Assembly: GCF_037975245.1 (NCBI RefSeq) | Contig: NC_092581.1 | Location: 3,174,001 to 3,238,000 of the forward strand | Direction: 5' to 3' | Length of the DNA: 64,000 nucleotides | Source of the DNA: Apostichopus japonicus | Lineage: Eukaryota; Echinodermata; Holothuroidea; Aspidochirotida; Stichopodidae | In this document: positions 46,870 through 60,839 of the stretch, piece by piece | Layout: every line of letters starts with the position of its first letter | Position numbering within the stretch: position 1 is the stretch's first letter | Position numbers and translations under genes: made by a program | The notes under the pieces: generated by a model | What the model was told of the DNA's origin: nothing | Databases searched by the model: none | What the model saw: only the letters and a program-made list of their open reading frames with translations

Positions 46870-49800
46870 TTTCGAATTCCCTCTCGGGTGTGAAAGGGAG
46901 GCCATATTTAATTTACGCAAACGATCATCTTTAGCTGGAGTGCCAGACTACAACCCCTCTCGGCCAAATACGCCGCACGTCACGACAATGTTACAAGACG
47001 AGAGTTTCTCTTCTCTTCTGGGCAGAGAATGATATTCCGGAATCCGTTTCCCGTAGTGGTGGCACCAATCAACGAAGAAAAAAATGGTTGCTAAGGGGAA
47101 GAAGTCTCGGACGTATAGTCTGCAAACATGGAGATTTCAGATCTCAAGTCATGTGGATATCTGTCTGGTAGCCAGACAGTTCTAAAGATAACTGGTTTAC
47201 CACAGACAAAATATCAACAAGATTTAGGGGTGCATGCATGGTAGCAGGCATGCAAAACGCTGCCACCGATTAGCTCACGCTGCTGTTTGAGAAAACAGTT
47301 TCCTTCGGAAGATGAATCGACGAATAGATAAGACACAAAGTTGAAAAGCCTTTTCTCAGAGGTGGGAATGAACATTTATCTCGTTAGTGATTTGCTTAAA
47401 AGCTTCTAGGTTAAGTAAAAGGAAGATATGCTCCGCCACTATGTTTTGATTTAATGTGTTTGTGTCAATATTTTCTTAATCGAGTGAATTTAGATAGTCC
47501 CCTCGACGACGGGGGCCCTAGAGATATGTCCACGTTTCGCATCTGTAAATTTACTCTCTCTCCACCTCTCTCCCTCTTTCTCTCTGAGGACGTACTTGAA
47601 GTAATTTCTAAGTCACGTACTATAACGCATCGTGCTAAAAATACACGGAGAATTAATCTTCCTGACGTATGTATTGGAAGTTACAAAACTGTTGATCTTG
47701 AAACATTCCAAACGGAAGGCCAGATTGACTTAATATTTGCCATCAAAATAAGTAAATAAACGTTACATATGTATTGAAGGAATTCAGACGGATTTGTTTT
47801 ATGATATTATCTTTCTATAATTTACGGTCAGTTATATCGCAGGGAATTGGTCAGCTTGCCGCACCAACGAAAATCTCCAGTCGGTCCCCATGGAATCACC
47901 CCCCATGCATCTCCACTTCACCATTACACTGAAGGTTTGCTATAGAACCACACAAACTGACCATTAGATTAACAGATTAACAGATTGTGTAATCTGAATC
48001 TTTTCCCCTCCTAACATCCACCCATCCACTCCCTCCCCCCCCCTTCACAAAGTCTACTACCACATCATACTACTAATACATTTCATTTCACCATTGTTAT
48101 CCATCAAAAAAAAATTTGTTTATAAATTATACCAAATACTGGGAGCCCCAAAATTGTTCTTAGTTTAGTGAAAATAATATTTATTTTGGAAATTTACCCA
48201 CCATATTTTCTACGTCTATATATACATTAAAATTTTTTTTTTTAAAAATTGTGAAATATAACTTCCCATTAAACAAAGAAAATATATTACCTCTTTCCTG
48301 TCACTGGTCACGCTTTTCAAACTTAAAGCTCGCTTTAGTTTCTGAAACATTCCCAGAAATGTTTTTTTTTTTAAACTGACGAAATGTGTTACAGGAGAAA
48401 TTTCCAAATTATTGAAAACAGAAGGAAAGGTGAAATAAATACTGTGATAGCAGAGTGGAGCAAGAGGTTTCCTTTTCAGTATCTAATCCAGGATTGCACA
48501 ACCTACATAGATGTATGGTATATTGGCCACAGGAGACTTGATCAAGTCGAAAATGCAACAGGAAAGCTGAGATGGAGCACCAACAAATGCAAATCCCGAG
48601 CTTATATAGTCTAAGCCCACAACGGTGCAACTTAATACAGCAATCGTTAATTAAATGTGTTCGCAAGTTACTATCTGCTACAAAAAAAAACTACTTGAAA
48701 CAAGTCTTCTTCACTGGCGCTATATCAACACTGACTTGATCAAGTCGAATACACCATGAGAAACTTGAGTTTTTCAAAGAAATTCAGAAAAAAAATCAAA
48801 TATTCACTGATCTCCATTAAGTAAACTGCTATTCTGGTTAAAGTACTGCAGGATGACACTCGAGCTTTCTCCTAGTTTTAGGCTGACGTTTATAATTATA
48901 TTTGAATATAATTATATTTGACGAACAAATCACGTTGAAAATCCTCGTTTCCTTGGTTATGTTTTCAAAAGATGCTTACTAAATTACCAAATATTCAACA
49001 CAGGAAGCGCATGTTGCTGACACGTTTATAATAATCCAGAAATACAATTTTTTTGGCTAAAGATCCATCCAATTCCAGCAAACATATTTCCGGTTACTGC
49101 ATAGTATGGCAAAGACGCAAGATTTAATGGATATTTAGTTTGAACGATCGCATTCGCTTTTGACGATCTCGTAAAATCCACACCGCGCCTTATATTGCCA
49201 CTGACTGGATGTTTAATTGCCTACAGGTCTACTGAAAACATTCAACATTAAAAAACATTATTTTTTTTCTTTTCGGGAAGAATATCCTAAGAATGAGAGT
49301 TTGGCATATGATACAGTCTCTGTTGTAACAACCAAGAATTGACGTTTTGTAAAGTGGCTTCTCGTTCACTTTGTTGATATAAATTCCGATACAAAATACT
49401 GCAGAGAGACAGAATCGGGATAACAACAGCAGCTAACAACTAATATATCAAGCCATCCTACTACAGCTTCCCTAAATTTTTCCGCTCGATCCTTTGCCTT
49501 TTGTCAGATGGTATGACGACCAAAAACCAAAAAAAAAAAAATTTCCCTCATCAGGTTTCAACAAGTTCTTTGATTTATTACCAGTGGGACTTTAATGACA
49601 ATCCTCAAATTGCAATCCCAAACAGAGGAATCATCAACTTTTTTAACAATTCTCAAGAACTAAAATATTCAAAGGTTCTACTGTGTGTTTTTTTGGCGTT
49701 GATGGACCTAACATTAATACGGCCTTCTGTAGAGAGAAACAACGACCACAGGGGACTTTGGTGACGTCTAAAAGCCATCATTCATGTCCATCCGGTATAT

Positions 49801-50680
49801 AGACGTAGCTGAAGCTTTGCCTCTCTTTACAAGACACGACCAACATTAATAATTTCAACTTGCTTCAAGTATAATTATAAGTCAAAGGCTAAAACAAACA
49901 TTAACATCTCTTTAAAAGACAAAGCACTTATCTCTAAGAAAGTTTAAGAGACATCCATATCATCATCGTCATTTGCCAAGAATATCAATTCTCGGTGAAG
50001 GATAAACATCGAATGGAGTGTCGTTTGGTGATGGGGTGGGGGGGGGGAATGAAAATGTCATCATTAAATCCCTACAAACGAACATTGCTGCACTGAAGAG
50101 CTTAATCTCATTCTAGTTGTGACTATACAAGTCAATGAAATTTATGATAAACTAATTAATTTATTTTACACCATAACAAAGTGTGCGATTGATATGTGAA
50201 TAAACTCACATCATGTCTTGTCTCATGATATGACTATGTAAAAACTAAAACTGGTTTTCTGTCAAATGAATACCTCTCACAATTTCCTAAAGTCTCTTTC
50301 ACCTTCCCTCCCCCCCCCAGGTGATCCCTTCCCCCACCACCACCATCCACCTTCAAAGATAATCCTGTGTCATATCTGAGATTCATACTTATCAACTTGC
50401 CAAATACTTCACTCGATTTCATAAGTAGCTATCAGACGCGGTCTATCAACTAACTATCAATTTCACAATATCCAATTACCTAGTAGCTATCAACACATGC
50501 GACGATTTACTTTCGTAATTCGAGAGAGAACCGTTACATCACATGCAGAGAGGCCTATATCATAGCCAAGAGTAGTACAACATGTGTTAATCACAGCTGA
50601 GCCTTTACGACTGCTTAAATGACCATTTTAATATTACAAACGAAACAAAATTGACAGATGGTCGACATTCCGTTTATTGT
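46870..50680. other. Non-coding stretch
   Basis: Holds two copies of the 14-bp palindrome GACTTGATCAAGTC (48535-48548 and 48733-48746) and a tandem TAATTATATTTGA at 48895-48920. The frame at 47454-47759 has no recognised domain. Confidence 0.4.
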
Positions 50681-50683
50681 TTA

Positions 50684-50749
50684 TTTCTATTTATGGTTAT
50701 GCCTATTAACTATCGTTTTTTTCTATTTATGGTTATGCCTATTAACTAT
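50684..50749 (+). repeat. Perfect 30-bp direct repeat, period 36
   Basis: TTTCTATTTATGGTTATGCC plus TATTAACTAT at 50684-50713 and 50720-50749, separated by CGTTTT. Confidence 0.95.
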
Positions 50750-52615
50750 ATAATGCTCAGAATTCATTCATTGGGGATTTTTATTCCCAGTCAAAAGTCG
50801 ATATGATTTAGTGATAGAATTGATGATTATCTTTCTTATTGTTAATTTCCATGCAAACCCAAAGCCAAACCACTCTCCTCGTCCGCCACCCCCCTTCCCC
50901 ATAAGGAACCAAAGCATCACTAGGGTTAATTCACATCCAAACTAACACTCATTGGAAGCAGGTTGGGACACCTACTTGAAAAATATGAATATTTTGGAGA
51001 AGAAGTTTGTACATGCAGTGTATACTAAATAGTATTAAAAATATCTGTCCATGTCAATATGTTTAAAGTAGTACCACAATTGATTAACAAGCTCGTCAGA
51101 TACGACAATATGTCCTCCATCCAGGAGTACTTCACATAGTTTCTCTGAATAAAATGTTCTTTTAAAATGTTACTAAAAGGCAAATACAAAATATTCAGAT
51201 TCCTGTGAAATAGCCACATATGTTTTTAAGTGACTCCATTAATGGTGTTCTAAACTGAACACTGGACGAACCATTTTTTTTTCTAATACAAAAGCTACCT
51301 TGACCGCTCCCCACCGTTTAAAATCCTCTCTCTCCCCTCACCTCCAACATTTTTTTTTACATTTCACTGATTTCCCCCAAACCACTCATATTACATATCT
51401 ATTTGCTTATTCGCTCATTCGCACTCAGCGACATAATTAATTCTTTCTCTGAGTACCGTAACTCTCGCGAGGTTCGGTATAAATTTGAGCCCAACCTAGA
51501 GAGCTGCTTTTGGAATTCTTTCATAGACTATGGACATATTAATTACATAGCACAACAAAAGCACTCCTTAACCCACATAAACATTCAACCCGAACTAAAT
51601 TTCACGACATTAATGTGTCCATTCGAGGCAAGACTGGAACGTCAGCCACGAGAGGAACAATTCGCGAAATAGACGAGCAGCCACTTCAAATTTACGCCGC
51701 GAATTTTATCAGGTTATGATTTTCACGAGTCGTGACTATAATACCTCTTTAAAGATGGATCTAAGTCGTATGCGGACAGACGTCTACGTAATTTAGGGGT
51801 CTGTAATTAAATCATTTCCATGGTAACCATATCAATTCCGCATTACGATAAGAGGCCAGATCAATATTAATGAAGAATATGATAATGTTTTGGATGTGCG
51901 CATTATAATGGAACGTATTAATTATTGAAACATATCATCTTATGGCTTCTGCTAAAACATCGACAACAATTAATATTCATAGCTGCCTGCACAGAGCTAA
52001 ATTTTTTTCAGGCAACACAAAATAGAATACATCACATCTCCTATGATACATGTTGTAGTTTACAGGCCTGAAAAGAGGAGGGGAGGAAGGGGGTACAACC
52101 CCAGGGACAGGATCAAGCAGGAAACATTGGAAAATATGGGATAAATAGAGTGTATTTCAGGAAAAAATAAAAATTCAAGAAGGGAGTCTAGTGACATATA
52201 CCCATACATTCCCCCCTCCCCCTCCCCATCCCATCTGGTGCTTGACACCACTGGCTATATAAACTGTTCAATATGAATCTGTATACATATGCTATACACC
52301 CCCCCCCCCACACACCTACCCCATCAGTATGCTTAAGAGAAACCAAATCTTAAACAGACAGTATTTCATTAGCTTAACTTATTAGTTCTCTTAATGTGTA
52401 TTTGTTCACCAGATAAAATTTAATACCAAATGGCATTTTGTCTGATTTAAATTCCAAGCATCTTCACCAAAAACTGGCGATTTAACGTCTGTAACAAAAA
52501 CGAAAATCCCATACTCTATATGAAGTTAGCTTTATAGTCCTTGACCTTGGCAATGCCACAAATCTTACAGCAATAGTGAAAAATGAACTTAACTCATATT
52601 TCAAGAATATGCTCT
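50750..52615. other. Non-coding stretch
   Basis: C-rich patches near 50888-50900 and 52210-52230 and a C run at 52299-52308. The frame at 51403-51672 is open but has no family signature. Confidence 0.4.
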
Positions 52616-52617
52616 TA

Positions 52618-52888
52618 CATAGCTTATAAATAAACAAATAAACAAAATAAACGAATTAAATAAAATAAACAAGTGAAATAAAATAAACAAATAGAACAAA
52701 TAAAATAAATAAATAGAACAAATAAATTAATAAATAGAACAATAAATTAATTAAATAAATTATAGAGCAACTTAAACAAAACAAATATATAAAAGAAACA
52801 AACAAATAAATAAATAAAACAAATAGATAAAACAATCAATAAAATAAATCAACAAAATTAAACAAAATGAATGAATAAACAAATAATG
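52618..52888. repeat. AAATA/AAACA low-complexity block
   Basis: About 270 bp of AAATAAAC, AAATAGAAC and AAATAAATT units, probably a decayed pentanucleotide/tetranucleotide microsatellite. Confidence 0.92.
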
Positions 52889-52889
52889 T

Positions 52890-55295
52890 TCCCAGTTTGG
52901 GTAGGCCATGCTCCGAAACGCATAAAAGATTTTGAAAAATTCATTTCATATTCGATTCTCTCATAATAGAGAGAGTCCTCTATCACTTTATATTTCTGCT
53001 ATCCTATCTGTAAAACTAAATCTTATTGACTTTACAAATGTTGCCCTTTGGTCTAAACATCTGAGATTTAAACAAGCCTTGAGATGATTTCCTGTGAGAT
53101 GAAATTGAAACATCCAGAGACCTTGAAGATAAGATGCCATAAATTTTTGCAGGTTTGATGATACACGTCAAACATCAGGTGACTCACCGGTCACCTAAAA
53201 CCTGCTGCCCTGACAGAAAATGGAAACAATGTTTATCTTTATAGATTAAACTAAATTTAGAATAAAATGTCATTTGTCTCCCAAAACTCAATATGCCTGT
53301 AATTTGACAAGTGCCCCCATTTTCCACCCACGCCTGTTTAAACTGGGGTATTTATTCGTCTCAGTGAAGCTTGGGCAAAAGAAAAAACTGTAAACATCTT
53401 CTACTGGCTTCCTCTGTAAAGCAAAAAGCATTTCTCGGGAAACGTTTACGATTGATCAAAAACTTTTCACATTATAAATCAAGGAACGCGGAGGGTTCGA
53501 CCCAGATGGGCTCTAATCTGACCCTTTGTAAGTTTCCTTTGCCTCTTGATTGGACCGAACCGAGTGATAATTCACACGAGTCAGAATGTCTGATGCCAAA
53601 GTTTACGAGAAGATATACGTGCCGTCTCCTCCTTTGTAGTTCTCCTCCGATAAATGTTCTTCCGATAGCTTCTGCCGGACGATGTTTGACACTCTTAATT
53701 TCTGCCATTGGATACCGGTCAAAACAGAAGTTGGCCTTAACGTTAGGTTAATTGTCCGAGCGTCGACGGGGAGTCCAAAATTCAATTAGGACTTAATACC
53801 TCGGTCATCGGGTTATATAGCTGCCTGAAATAAATGTGCGAGGCCCTTTTGATGTAAGCGTCGGACAAGTCCCGAGACTTTACACTAAAACGATTCTTAC
53901 AGTATGCTAGATGACCACATGTACAATATAATGGCTTTAAGAATGTATCAAGAACAGAGGACATGAACAAAACAACTCCGAGCTGACCGCATCGTACTGG
54001 CCGCGTAAAATGTTCAGAAAAGTCTGACCAAGCACAGTAATATGGCTACCTGAATTCTTGAATTACAAAACCTTCTTTCTCTACCAATCTAAATGCATAT
54101 TATCAAATTTCTACAAAAAAGGTCATTGATGACTTACTTGAAATGTTCAGTTTGCTACACCGTTTGGTTTTCGTTGATAAATATACATATATTTACTGCT
54201 TATTTATGCCCATAGTAAACATCCGACAAGGCCTATCATTATTCATGAAAGCCTATATGATTAACTCTTATCAAGTTACCTATTTATTCGCAACCAGAGA
54301 TAACTTCACCTATAAAATCCCTCCACAAAATTTTTCTTGCGTGATTATAAAATTCACGCAAAGCTATTTTAACTACGGATTTATAATGCAGTGCACATCA
54401 ATTTCACGTCAAGTCTACCCACCAGAGTCATAAAACAACGGTACGATACGGTCGCCCCGCCTGAATTCCCTCGATTCCTAGCCTCCGAAGACGGAGCAAC
54501 ATGTGCAAGGCACACTGGAAAAAAATCCCCGAGGAATGTCTGGACAGTTCATTGAACCGTACCGGATGAATGTGACCAGCATATATTACGCAGTTTAACC
54601 CAATTATTAGAACAAATTGGTACCTATTTGCGTCTACCATTATGTGCAATGAAAGCGCTAAGGGGAGTTGAGGCAATCAACCGTTATTCCATCCTTAACT
54701 CGTTCCATTGGTTCGTCTCTTTCGTATCCTTCCGATCGTCCTGACAGGACTAACAAAGAAAAGCTGCAAAACGCGGCTTAGCAAAAATAGTTGCTGTCCC
54801 TTAAAGGGCAAGTTCAAACTTTGATATTATATATATTATATATTGGAGAATAATTTGTTGGCTAGCTGTGCAGATAACTTTCAAAAATTACCAACGGCAG
54901 GGTAGAATTTTCAACTGACGAGCATGTAATTTCTTTGTATGGACCACCGGGGGATGAAGGCAGTGGACAGTTGACTGGTTCTATTTGGGGCTAGTCCCCT
55001 TCTCCCCCCCCCCACCCCAACCAACAAAGAGAAAAGAGAAATCCCTATGCCATATCCCCCCAAAAATGAAACTTATGCAAAGAACAAATTCATTTCAACG
55101 CACACATTTGATATCTGGTGTCTTTAAGAGTTGCAATAAACGAATAGTGCAGCCTGAAATATATTAAACAGGCGTAGTCATGACTTTGAATTAAAACAGT
55201 ATGATACATCCGGAGGTTGTGATTTTGTGCTGCTCTGAGAACCAAAGCATGGAACGTCCACGCATAATCGAATATGCTTCAACTAATAGATCTCC
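52890..55295. other. Non-coding stretch
   Basis: The region at 53340-53800 is of balanced composition and open in several frames on both strands, without any family signature. A C run lies at 55004-55016. Confidence 0.4.
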
Positions 55296-55306
55296 ATAGT
55301 TACAAC

Positions 55307-55809
55307 CAGTGGCTTGCACAAAGTGGGTGAGGGTGGGGGGTCATGCCCCACCCCCCACCTCTAATCATCAGTTCGGGAAAAATTGTTCAGCCAGGGGATT
55401 AATTTTGCATTCAACCAGGTAAGAATTAGATCACTACTGCTACAAGTGTACATCCCTCCTCCCTTTTGCCCTCCCCTCCTCCCTCCCCCCTCCCTTTCCT
55501 AATCAGCCTCACACAAGAAAGAGCATTTGCAAACACAAGCTTGCATTTAGAGCTATAACTTATACTGAGACCTAAGTAATACGCCTCAGAATTCACCATT
55601 AGACGTCTTAAATTAACTTAAAACTTTGTTTCCTTTTCTATTTATCCCTCTCATTAGGGAAACCCTTCAACCACCCAGGGCCGGCCATAATAAAATCCCT
55701 CATTCGTCTGCGGTCATTCCATCAAGGTTCGATCATGCCCCTACCAATCTCGGGCCAGGGGAAATTTAGTCACCGGCTCCCAAATCTTGAAACCCTGTGC
55801 ACATCACTG
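55307..55809. mobile_element. Probable decayed hAT-like MITE 5
   Basis: Ends are CAGTGGCTTGCACA and, on the other strand, CAGTGATGTGCACA (11 of 14 match). The flanks are GTTACAAC on the left and CTTAACAAC on the right, consistent with an 8-bp duplication damaged by one substitution and one inserted base. Near the left end G runs and C runs form a local hairpin (GGGTGGGGGGTCATGCCCCA). At 503 bp it is longer than the others. Confidence 0.6.
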
Positions 55810-55814
55810 CTTAA

Positions 55815-58275
55815 CAACATTTTCAATATAATATTAGCAAAATAAAATAATATCTTTATGATTTTATAATAAGATAAAGTAATGGAACCTCCCTTTAAAA
55901 CAATTTTCTTTTCTTTTGGCTCTTAAATGATTGCAAATGTCACAACCGTAACATGAAAATTTTCCTTCAAATGTTATGAATTGAAAAAATACTCAGTTTT
56001 TTAAACAAAGTGCATGATTTAATTTAGTACCGGTATAACGAACGCTCGGCTGTTTCATTGGGCTTCAAATGAACTCTACTCTGCAGTATGTACCATGATC
56101 AAAGGACTTCTTGCAAAATAAAATTGAGTTTGCCCTTGTCATAAAGTACGGCCTCACAAAAATAATTGCGGGTGTAGAAATTTTAAAAATAGATCCCTGG
56201 ACCAGTAATTGACTTGGTAATTGAGTCAAGTGGGTCACACACAAAAAAACAAAAAAATAAATTGACGACGACACCGAAGAGGAGAAGGAGGAGGAACAAG
56301 ACCAATTCCATTCCGGACGGCTCTGGTCTTTAATCATCGAGACAATTGACCACCGTTCATATCTTTCACTTTATAATATTCACTCTGCACTTGAGCAAAT
56401 AAAAAATATAAAACAGAACCGGGTATAAATATTTCTTTGGACGGCAAAATTTGGGCTTTCATCAATTTGCATGCGCGACTTATTAGATCAGGTTATAAGA
56501 GATTTGAGTGAATACCTAAGTATGATAGAAAGGGTATTAATTTTATGTTCGGGATAGCTACGTGGTGAATCCATTATTTGGCTACATTACTCCAAAGGTT
56601 AAGAAAAATTGGCTCAACACATATATGTGAGGAAGAAAGCCACTTTTGGACAAAAACTTGATTGTGGGCTTTATCAATTTTGAGTTATAGTTGTCACACA
56701 ATAGTACATTTGTTGATATATATGGTTACCAGGTAAAAATCATACTAATTTTGGTCTAAATAGCCCTGGGCTATATTACTCAAGTCAAGTGGGTCATATA
56801 TTAAACAGGCACCCTGGCAGAGGGTTAGATGAACTGAGGAGGGGTAAGGGGAGGGGAAGGGGCAAGGGCATGGGACAGCAGGAATCTGACCAATACTCAG
56901 TGGGTTTAAGATTGCAGCCTATGGCTAGATCACAATCACAGTGAAAACCAATGTCGGGAAAATATTAGGGTGGGGGGGGGGTCATAATGGTTCCCCTAAC
57001 CCTCTGGTGTTGGGGAGCACATTTGCTGTGACTTTTATTTCAACAGCAATCTATGCTTTATAAAAGGATACTTTTTGAAATAAAAAACTGAAGATACTTT
57101 TACTGAATGCCACATGAGTACAGTAATATTCTGTTACAAGGTGATATATTTTCCACTTTCTTCAGGAATCTGCGTAAACCAATCAATAACCCCCCCCCCA
57201 CACCCCTCTCTCTTGATCCCTTCCCCCCTTCTCAAGTAAATCTCAACCATCATAGGAACCCCAAACACAAGTCTGAGATGAGGGGGAGGGTGGGGAATGG
57301 GTTGGTAGGAGTCGGACCGATGATTTATGGGTGTTGAAACTGCACCAGTGATGACCCTTACCAAAAATATTGTCCACCCCTCCCCGGTGTAAGGGACAGT
57401 GAATCATTTATATTAGATTAGCACTACTATAAACAATAGCTTTTCAATGTACCTTCTAATTGTTTTTACACTTTGAAAAGTGCTCAAGTGAATTATAATG
57501 AAGGAAAACTTTGTTAATTGTGCAAAAATTATACATAAAAAATTATTATCAGTAAGTGTACTACTCTGTCGGGGCCCACTCTTAAGAGTGCTCACTCACA
57601 CCAAATTGATCGATACTGGTTCTTTTTTTTTTTGGTAATTCTTTCAGCATATGTTTACAAATGATTTTGGTTGCATGTTTGTATTACAAAGTGCGTATAT
57701 TTCTTAACAGTTATCAAGTTTACGCTACATACATCAAACTTGAAATGTGCATATTTTAATACAAGACACCGACATCTGAAATTAATTTTGCTGCTCGTAG
57801 TGCCGACCAAGCAGTGGAAACTTGTAGTATTTCTGTCTCGTGTTGCACATGGGTTAATATCTAATCATGATGTTGTCTACATACACGAGAAATGTGTAGT
57901 AATCATATTCAGAAACTATACTTTGGTTGGAAGTGTAAACTTGGACGAAGCCATTTACCATACATTATCACATAATTTAAAATCCTTCATCTAATATCTG
58001 AAAGAACCATGAAAGGATGGTTCTACAACCATTTTGTTATTTTAGCAAGTACTTAAAAAAAATATGTATTTATATTTCAATACTGTAGGAATTTTTTTTT
58101 ATTCCACTATTTGTATGTAATGTATAATTTTCCAAATATTTTCAAACTTGGAGTGGTAGATGAGAGATGGCATGGGGAATATCATGCTCTCAAAGCACTG
58201 GTATTGACAGTACAAACAGTTCCTAACCTTGGAACTGACAGAAACATGATATTCATACTGCTCGTACTGACAATA
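55815..58275. other. Non-coding stretch
   Basis: G-rich tracts at 56836-56870 and 56969-56980 and a C run at 57190-57200. The 107-codon frame at 57671-57994 is hydrophobic by composition and has no signature. Confidence 0.4.
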
Positions 58276-58278
58276 CAA

Positions 58279-58279
58279 G

Positions 58280-58319
<40 letters not shown>
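58279..58319. repeat. TA microsatellite
   Basis: Nearly pure (TA)n. Confidence 0.95.
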
Positions 58320-58321
<2 letters not shown>

Positions 58322-58822
58322 CTTGCTTCTATACACAAACATATGTTATAGCGTGCAAACGGTACATTTGACAATGAAAGAGCAATTGCTTGCTGGTTTT
58401 TTTTTTACAACTAAAGAAAAGTGGTCCTTCAACATTTAGTCCTCGGAGACATCTTTTCATGAGTCCTTGTTTTTGTTGTACCTCGTGAAAATTGGCTCTG
58501 ACTTGACAGCGAATTTCTCTAAATCAACCAATTCTTGACAAACATGTCAGATTTTCGAGTAAAATCCAATTTCTAAATGGACGTTAATGTTGCAAATTTG
58601 TTAAGGCCTTCCTTGTTAAGAGGAATTACCATGAAATGTGTTGCTAAGAAGACGAGGGGGGAAAAACAACAACAACAGAAACAAAAAATCAACTTCGATA
58701 TTTCAATGTTGATTACAATCGATTCAAAATACATATTTTCAAGATTCCAATGTGAATTTAGTTTCCTTGCAACGGTGTTTAACAAAACATATGTCTTAAA
58801 AAACCTTATCTGTGTTGCTGGC

Positions 58823-58850
58823 AAATATGCTAGAAGGTGAAATAATGGTC
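58823..58850 (+). repeat. Copy of the ATGCTAG...AATGGTC dispersed motif
   Basis: AAATATGCTAGAAGG, then TGAAATAATGGTCGC. Confidence 0.45.
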
Positions 58851-59134
58851 GCTAAAACTAAAAATGTCAACAACAATTTTATTGCCGTCTGCAAAACACT
58901 TTTTCTCAATGAGATGCATTAATTGGGGGAAATGAACATTGCATATTACAGCTGGGAGTATGAATAAGAGGTTGCGTTCTATAGGCTTCCAGAAAGATGA
59001 GAGTAGTACTATCAAAAAGTAGTACTATCAAAGTACTATTAAATATGAATAGCAATATTTTTAGCATATTTGACAAAATTTGAGGTATTACTCTTGAACC
59101 TTTCAAGAGCTGATGATCACTGCATGCTGTTCTT

Positions 59135-59168
59135 AAATATGCTAGAAAATAGTCAAATAATGGTCACG
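59135..59168 (+). repeat. Copy of the ATGCTAG...AATGGTCA dispersed motif
   Basis: AAATATGCTAGAAAATAGTC, then AAATAATGGTCACG, the copy closest to the one at 45409. It lies 314 bp from the copy at 58823. Confidence 0.5.
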
Positions 59169-60655
59169 GTTATATCCAAACTTTGACTGGCATTTACACT
59201 ATGACTGATCGATGTACCATCAAAGCGAACGTCAATCACCTGAGATCAAGTGCGTTGTCTGTTATTTAACCTGTGTCGTTTGTTTCAAGTCCAGGCTCTA
59301 GCCGAGTCACTATAAATCTCAAAGACAAAGCGACGACGGGAAGAAGTTTTCGAGATGTTTTCCCCGAGAGAGATAACACAGTGACCAGAGTCAATGACTC
59401 CACTAGAGTCAGGAAATCTCTGATAATTTCAAAAAGCTTCAGAAAAGTTTACAGTTGTTTTCAAATTCTTTCAAGTATTCATTTTTAACATGTATGTTAA
59501 AAAAAAAAAAATTTGGGGGGGAGGGGGGAAATACTGAAGAACTTTCATGATCTTCAAAGGTGAGTTTTATTTTTATTTGAAATTGCAGAAATATTGCACA
59601 TATTAGAACTCAGAATATGCAGTGTGCATGTGTCTAGGGGCTGACTGCGTTTGGTCTCTAACACAAGCAGAAGTTGTTTATAAAGTACGCCCGAGTAACT
59701 TCCTACCACCTGCTCCCAACCATTTTGAAAGATGTCCACACTGCATTTAAAGTGTGAAGACGGGACACACGGAGGACCCGGGCAGCTGTGTAAAGCTGTC
59801 GAAAAAAACAGCGATGTTTTCTTCTACCTTCCAAAACAAAGTTTGAAATATTCTTGCTAAAATAAGGAGTTTGCCATTAGTCTCCTTTTAGAACCTTATG
59901 AACTCTTCTTGGAATCTGCAAGTAAATCACTTTGACCTCTATATTAACTCGTTAATGTTTTCCCTTCCATCGGTAAACTTCATTTCTCATTAACTTCCAC
60001 ATTTTGAAAAAAAATAAATAAAAAAATACCCCCCCCCCCCTAAAAAAAAAAAGGGAGAGAGAAGCCGAGAGAAAAGCAATAACGCAATTTCTGTGTCTGA
60101 GTAAACAAGCCCGGAAGCTGTTATTGGCAGTTTGAATCTCGGCCATCAGCATTGCAAAAGGGTGGATTCTATTATCGTTGAATCATTTCCACACACAGAG
60201 GAAGGTGATTAGGTACATTGTTGGTATAGCCTACTTGATTGGTCAAGTGAAATAATGTCGAACGGTCAACAATGAAAAACTTATTAAGTTGTCACCGTGA
60301 ACTATTTGTAACGGTCAAATCCCTCGGATACATATTTCTTTCTTATTTAATAATTATTTTTGAATCACGGTCTGAAGTACATTTACGTATTAATGACGCA
60401 TACACAGTATAGGACCTAATTTCGAATCCTATGGGTTTTTTTTGGTGTGTATGTAATGTGTGTGAAGTATTTATGTAACACCCTTAAATTGTTATTGTTA
60501 CGTCATTTGTGCATTATGAAAAAACTCCAGAGAGAGATACAGCATGGGCTACAAATATATAATTAAAAAGAATAGAAGTCGGCAATGCATTCATATGGCA
60601 GGTTAACATATTAAACTCAGTAATTTTGGTTCATTTGCAGAACTAACAGTAATAT

Positions 60656-60770
60656 ATCAAGACAATTAGTGGCAAAAGGACGGGGGAGGGGGGTAGGGAG
60701 ATAGGAATAAAGGGAGGAAGAGGGAAGGATGGAATACTGTAGTCTTCAAGACAATTAGTAGCATGGGGAG
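60656..60770 (+). repeat. Local duplication around CAAGACAATTAGT
   Basis: TCAAGACAATTAGTGGCA at about 60658 and TTCAAGACAATTAGTAGCA at about 60747 flank a purine-rich tract. A TATTTATATATTAT repeat follows at 60780-60830. Confidence 0.75.
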
Positions 60771-60839
60771 AGGGATATATTTCCTTATATATTTATTTAT
60801 ATATTATTTATATATTATTTATATATTATAGTTTCCTAT

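Noticed and set aside
53371-53751. 126-codon plus-strand frame with minus-strand frames on the same bases
   Set aside because: Balanced composition gives several open frames at once. There is no recognisable motif and nothing to choose between the strands.
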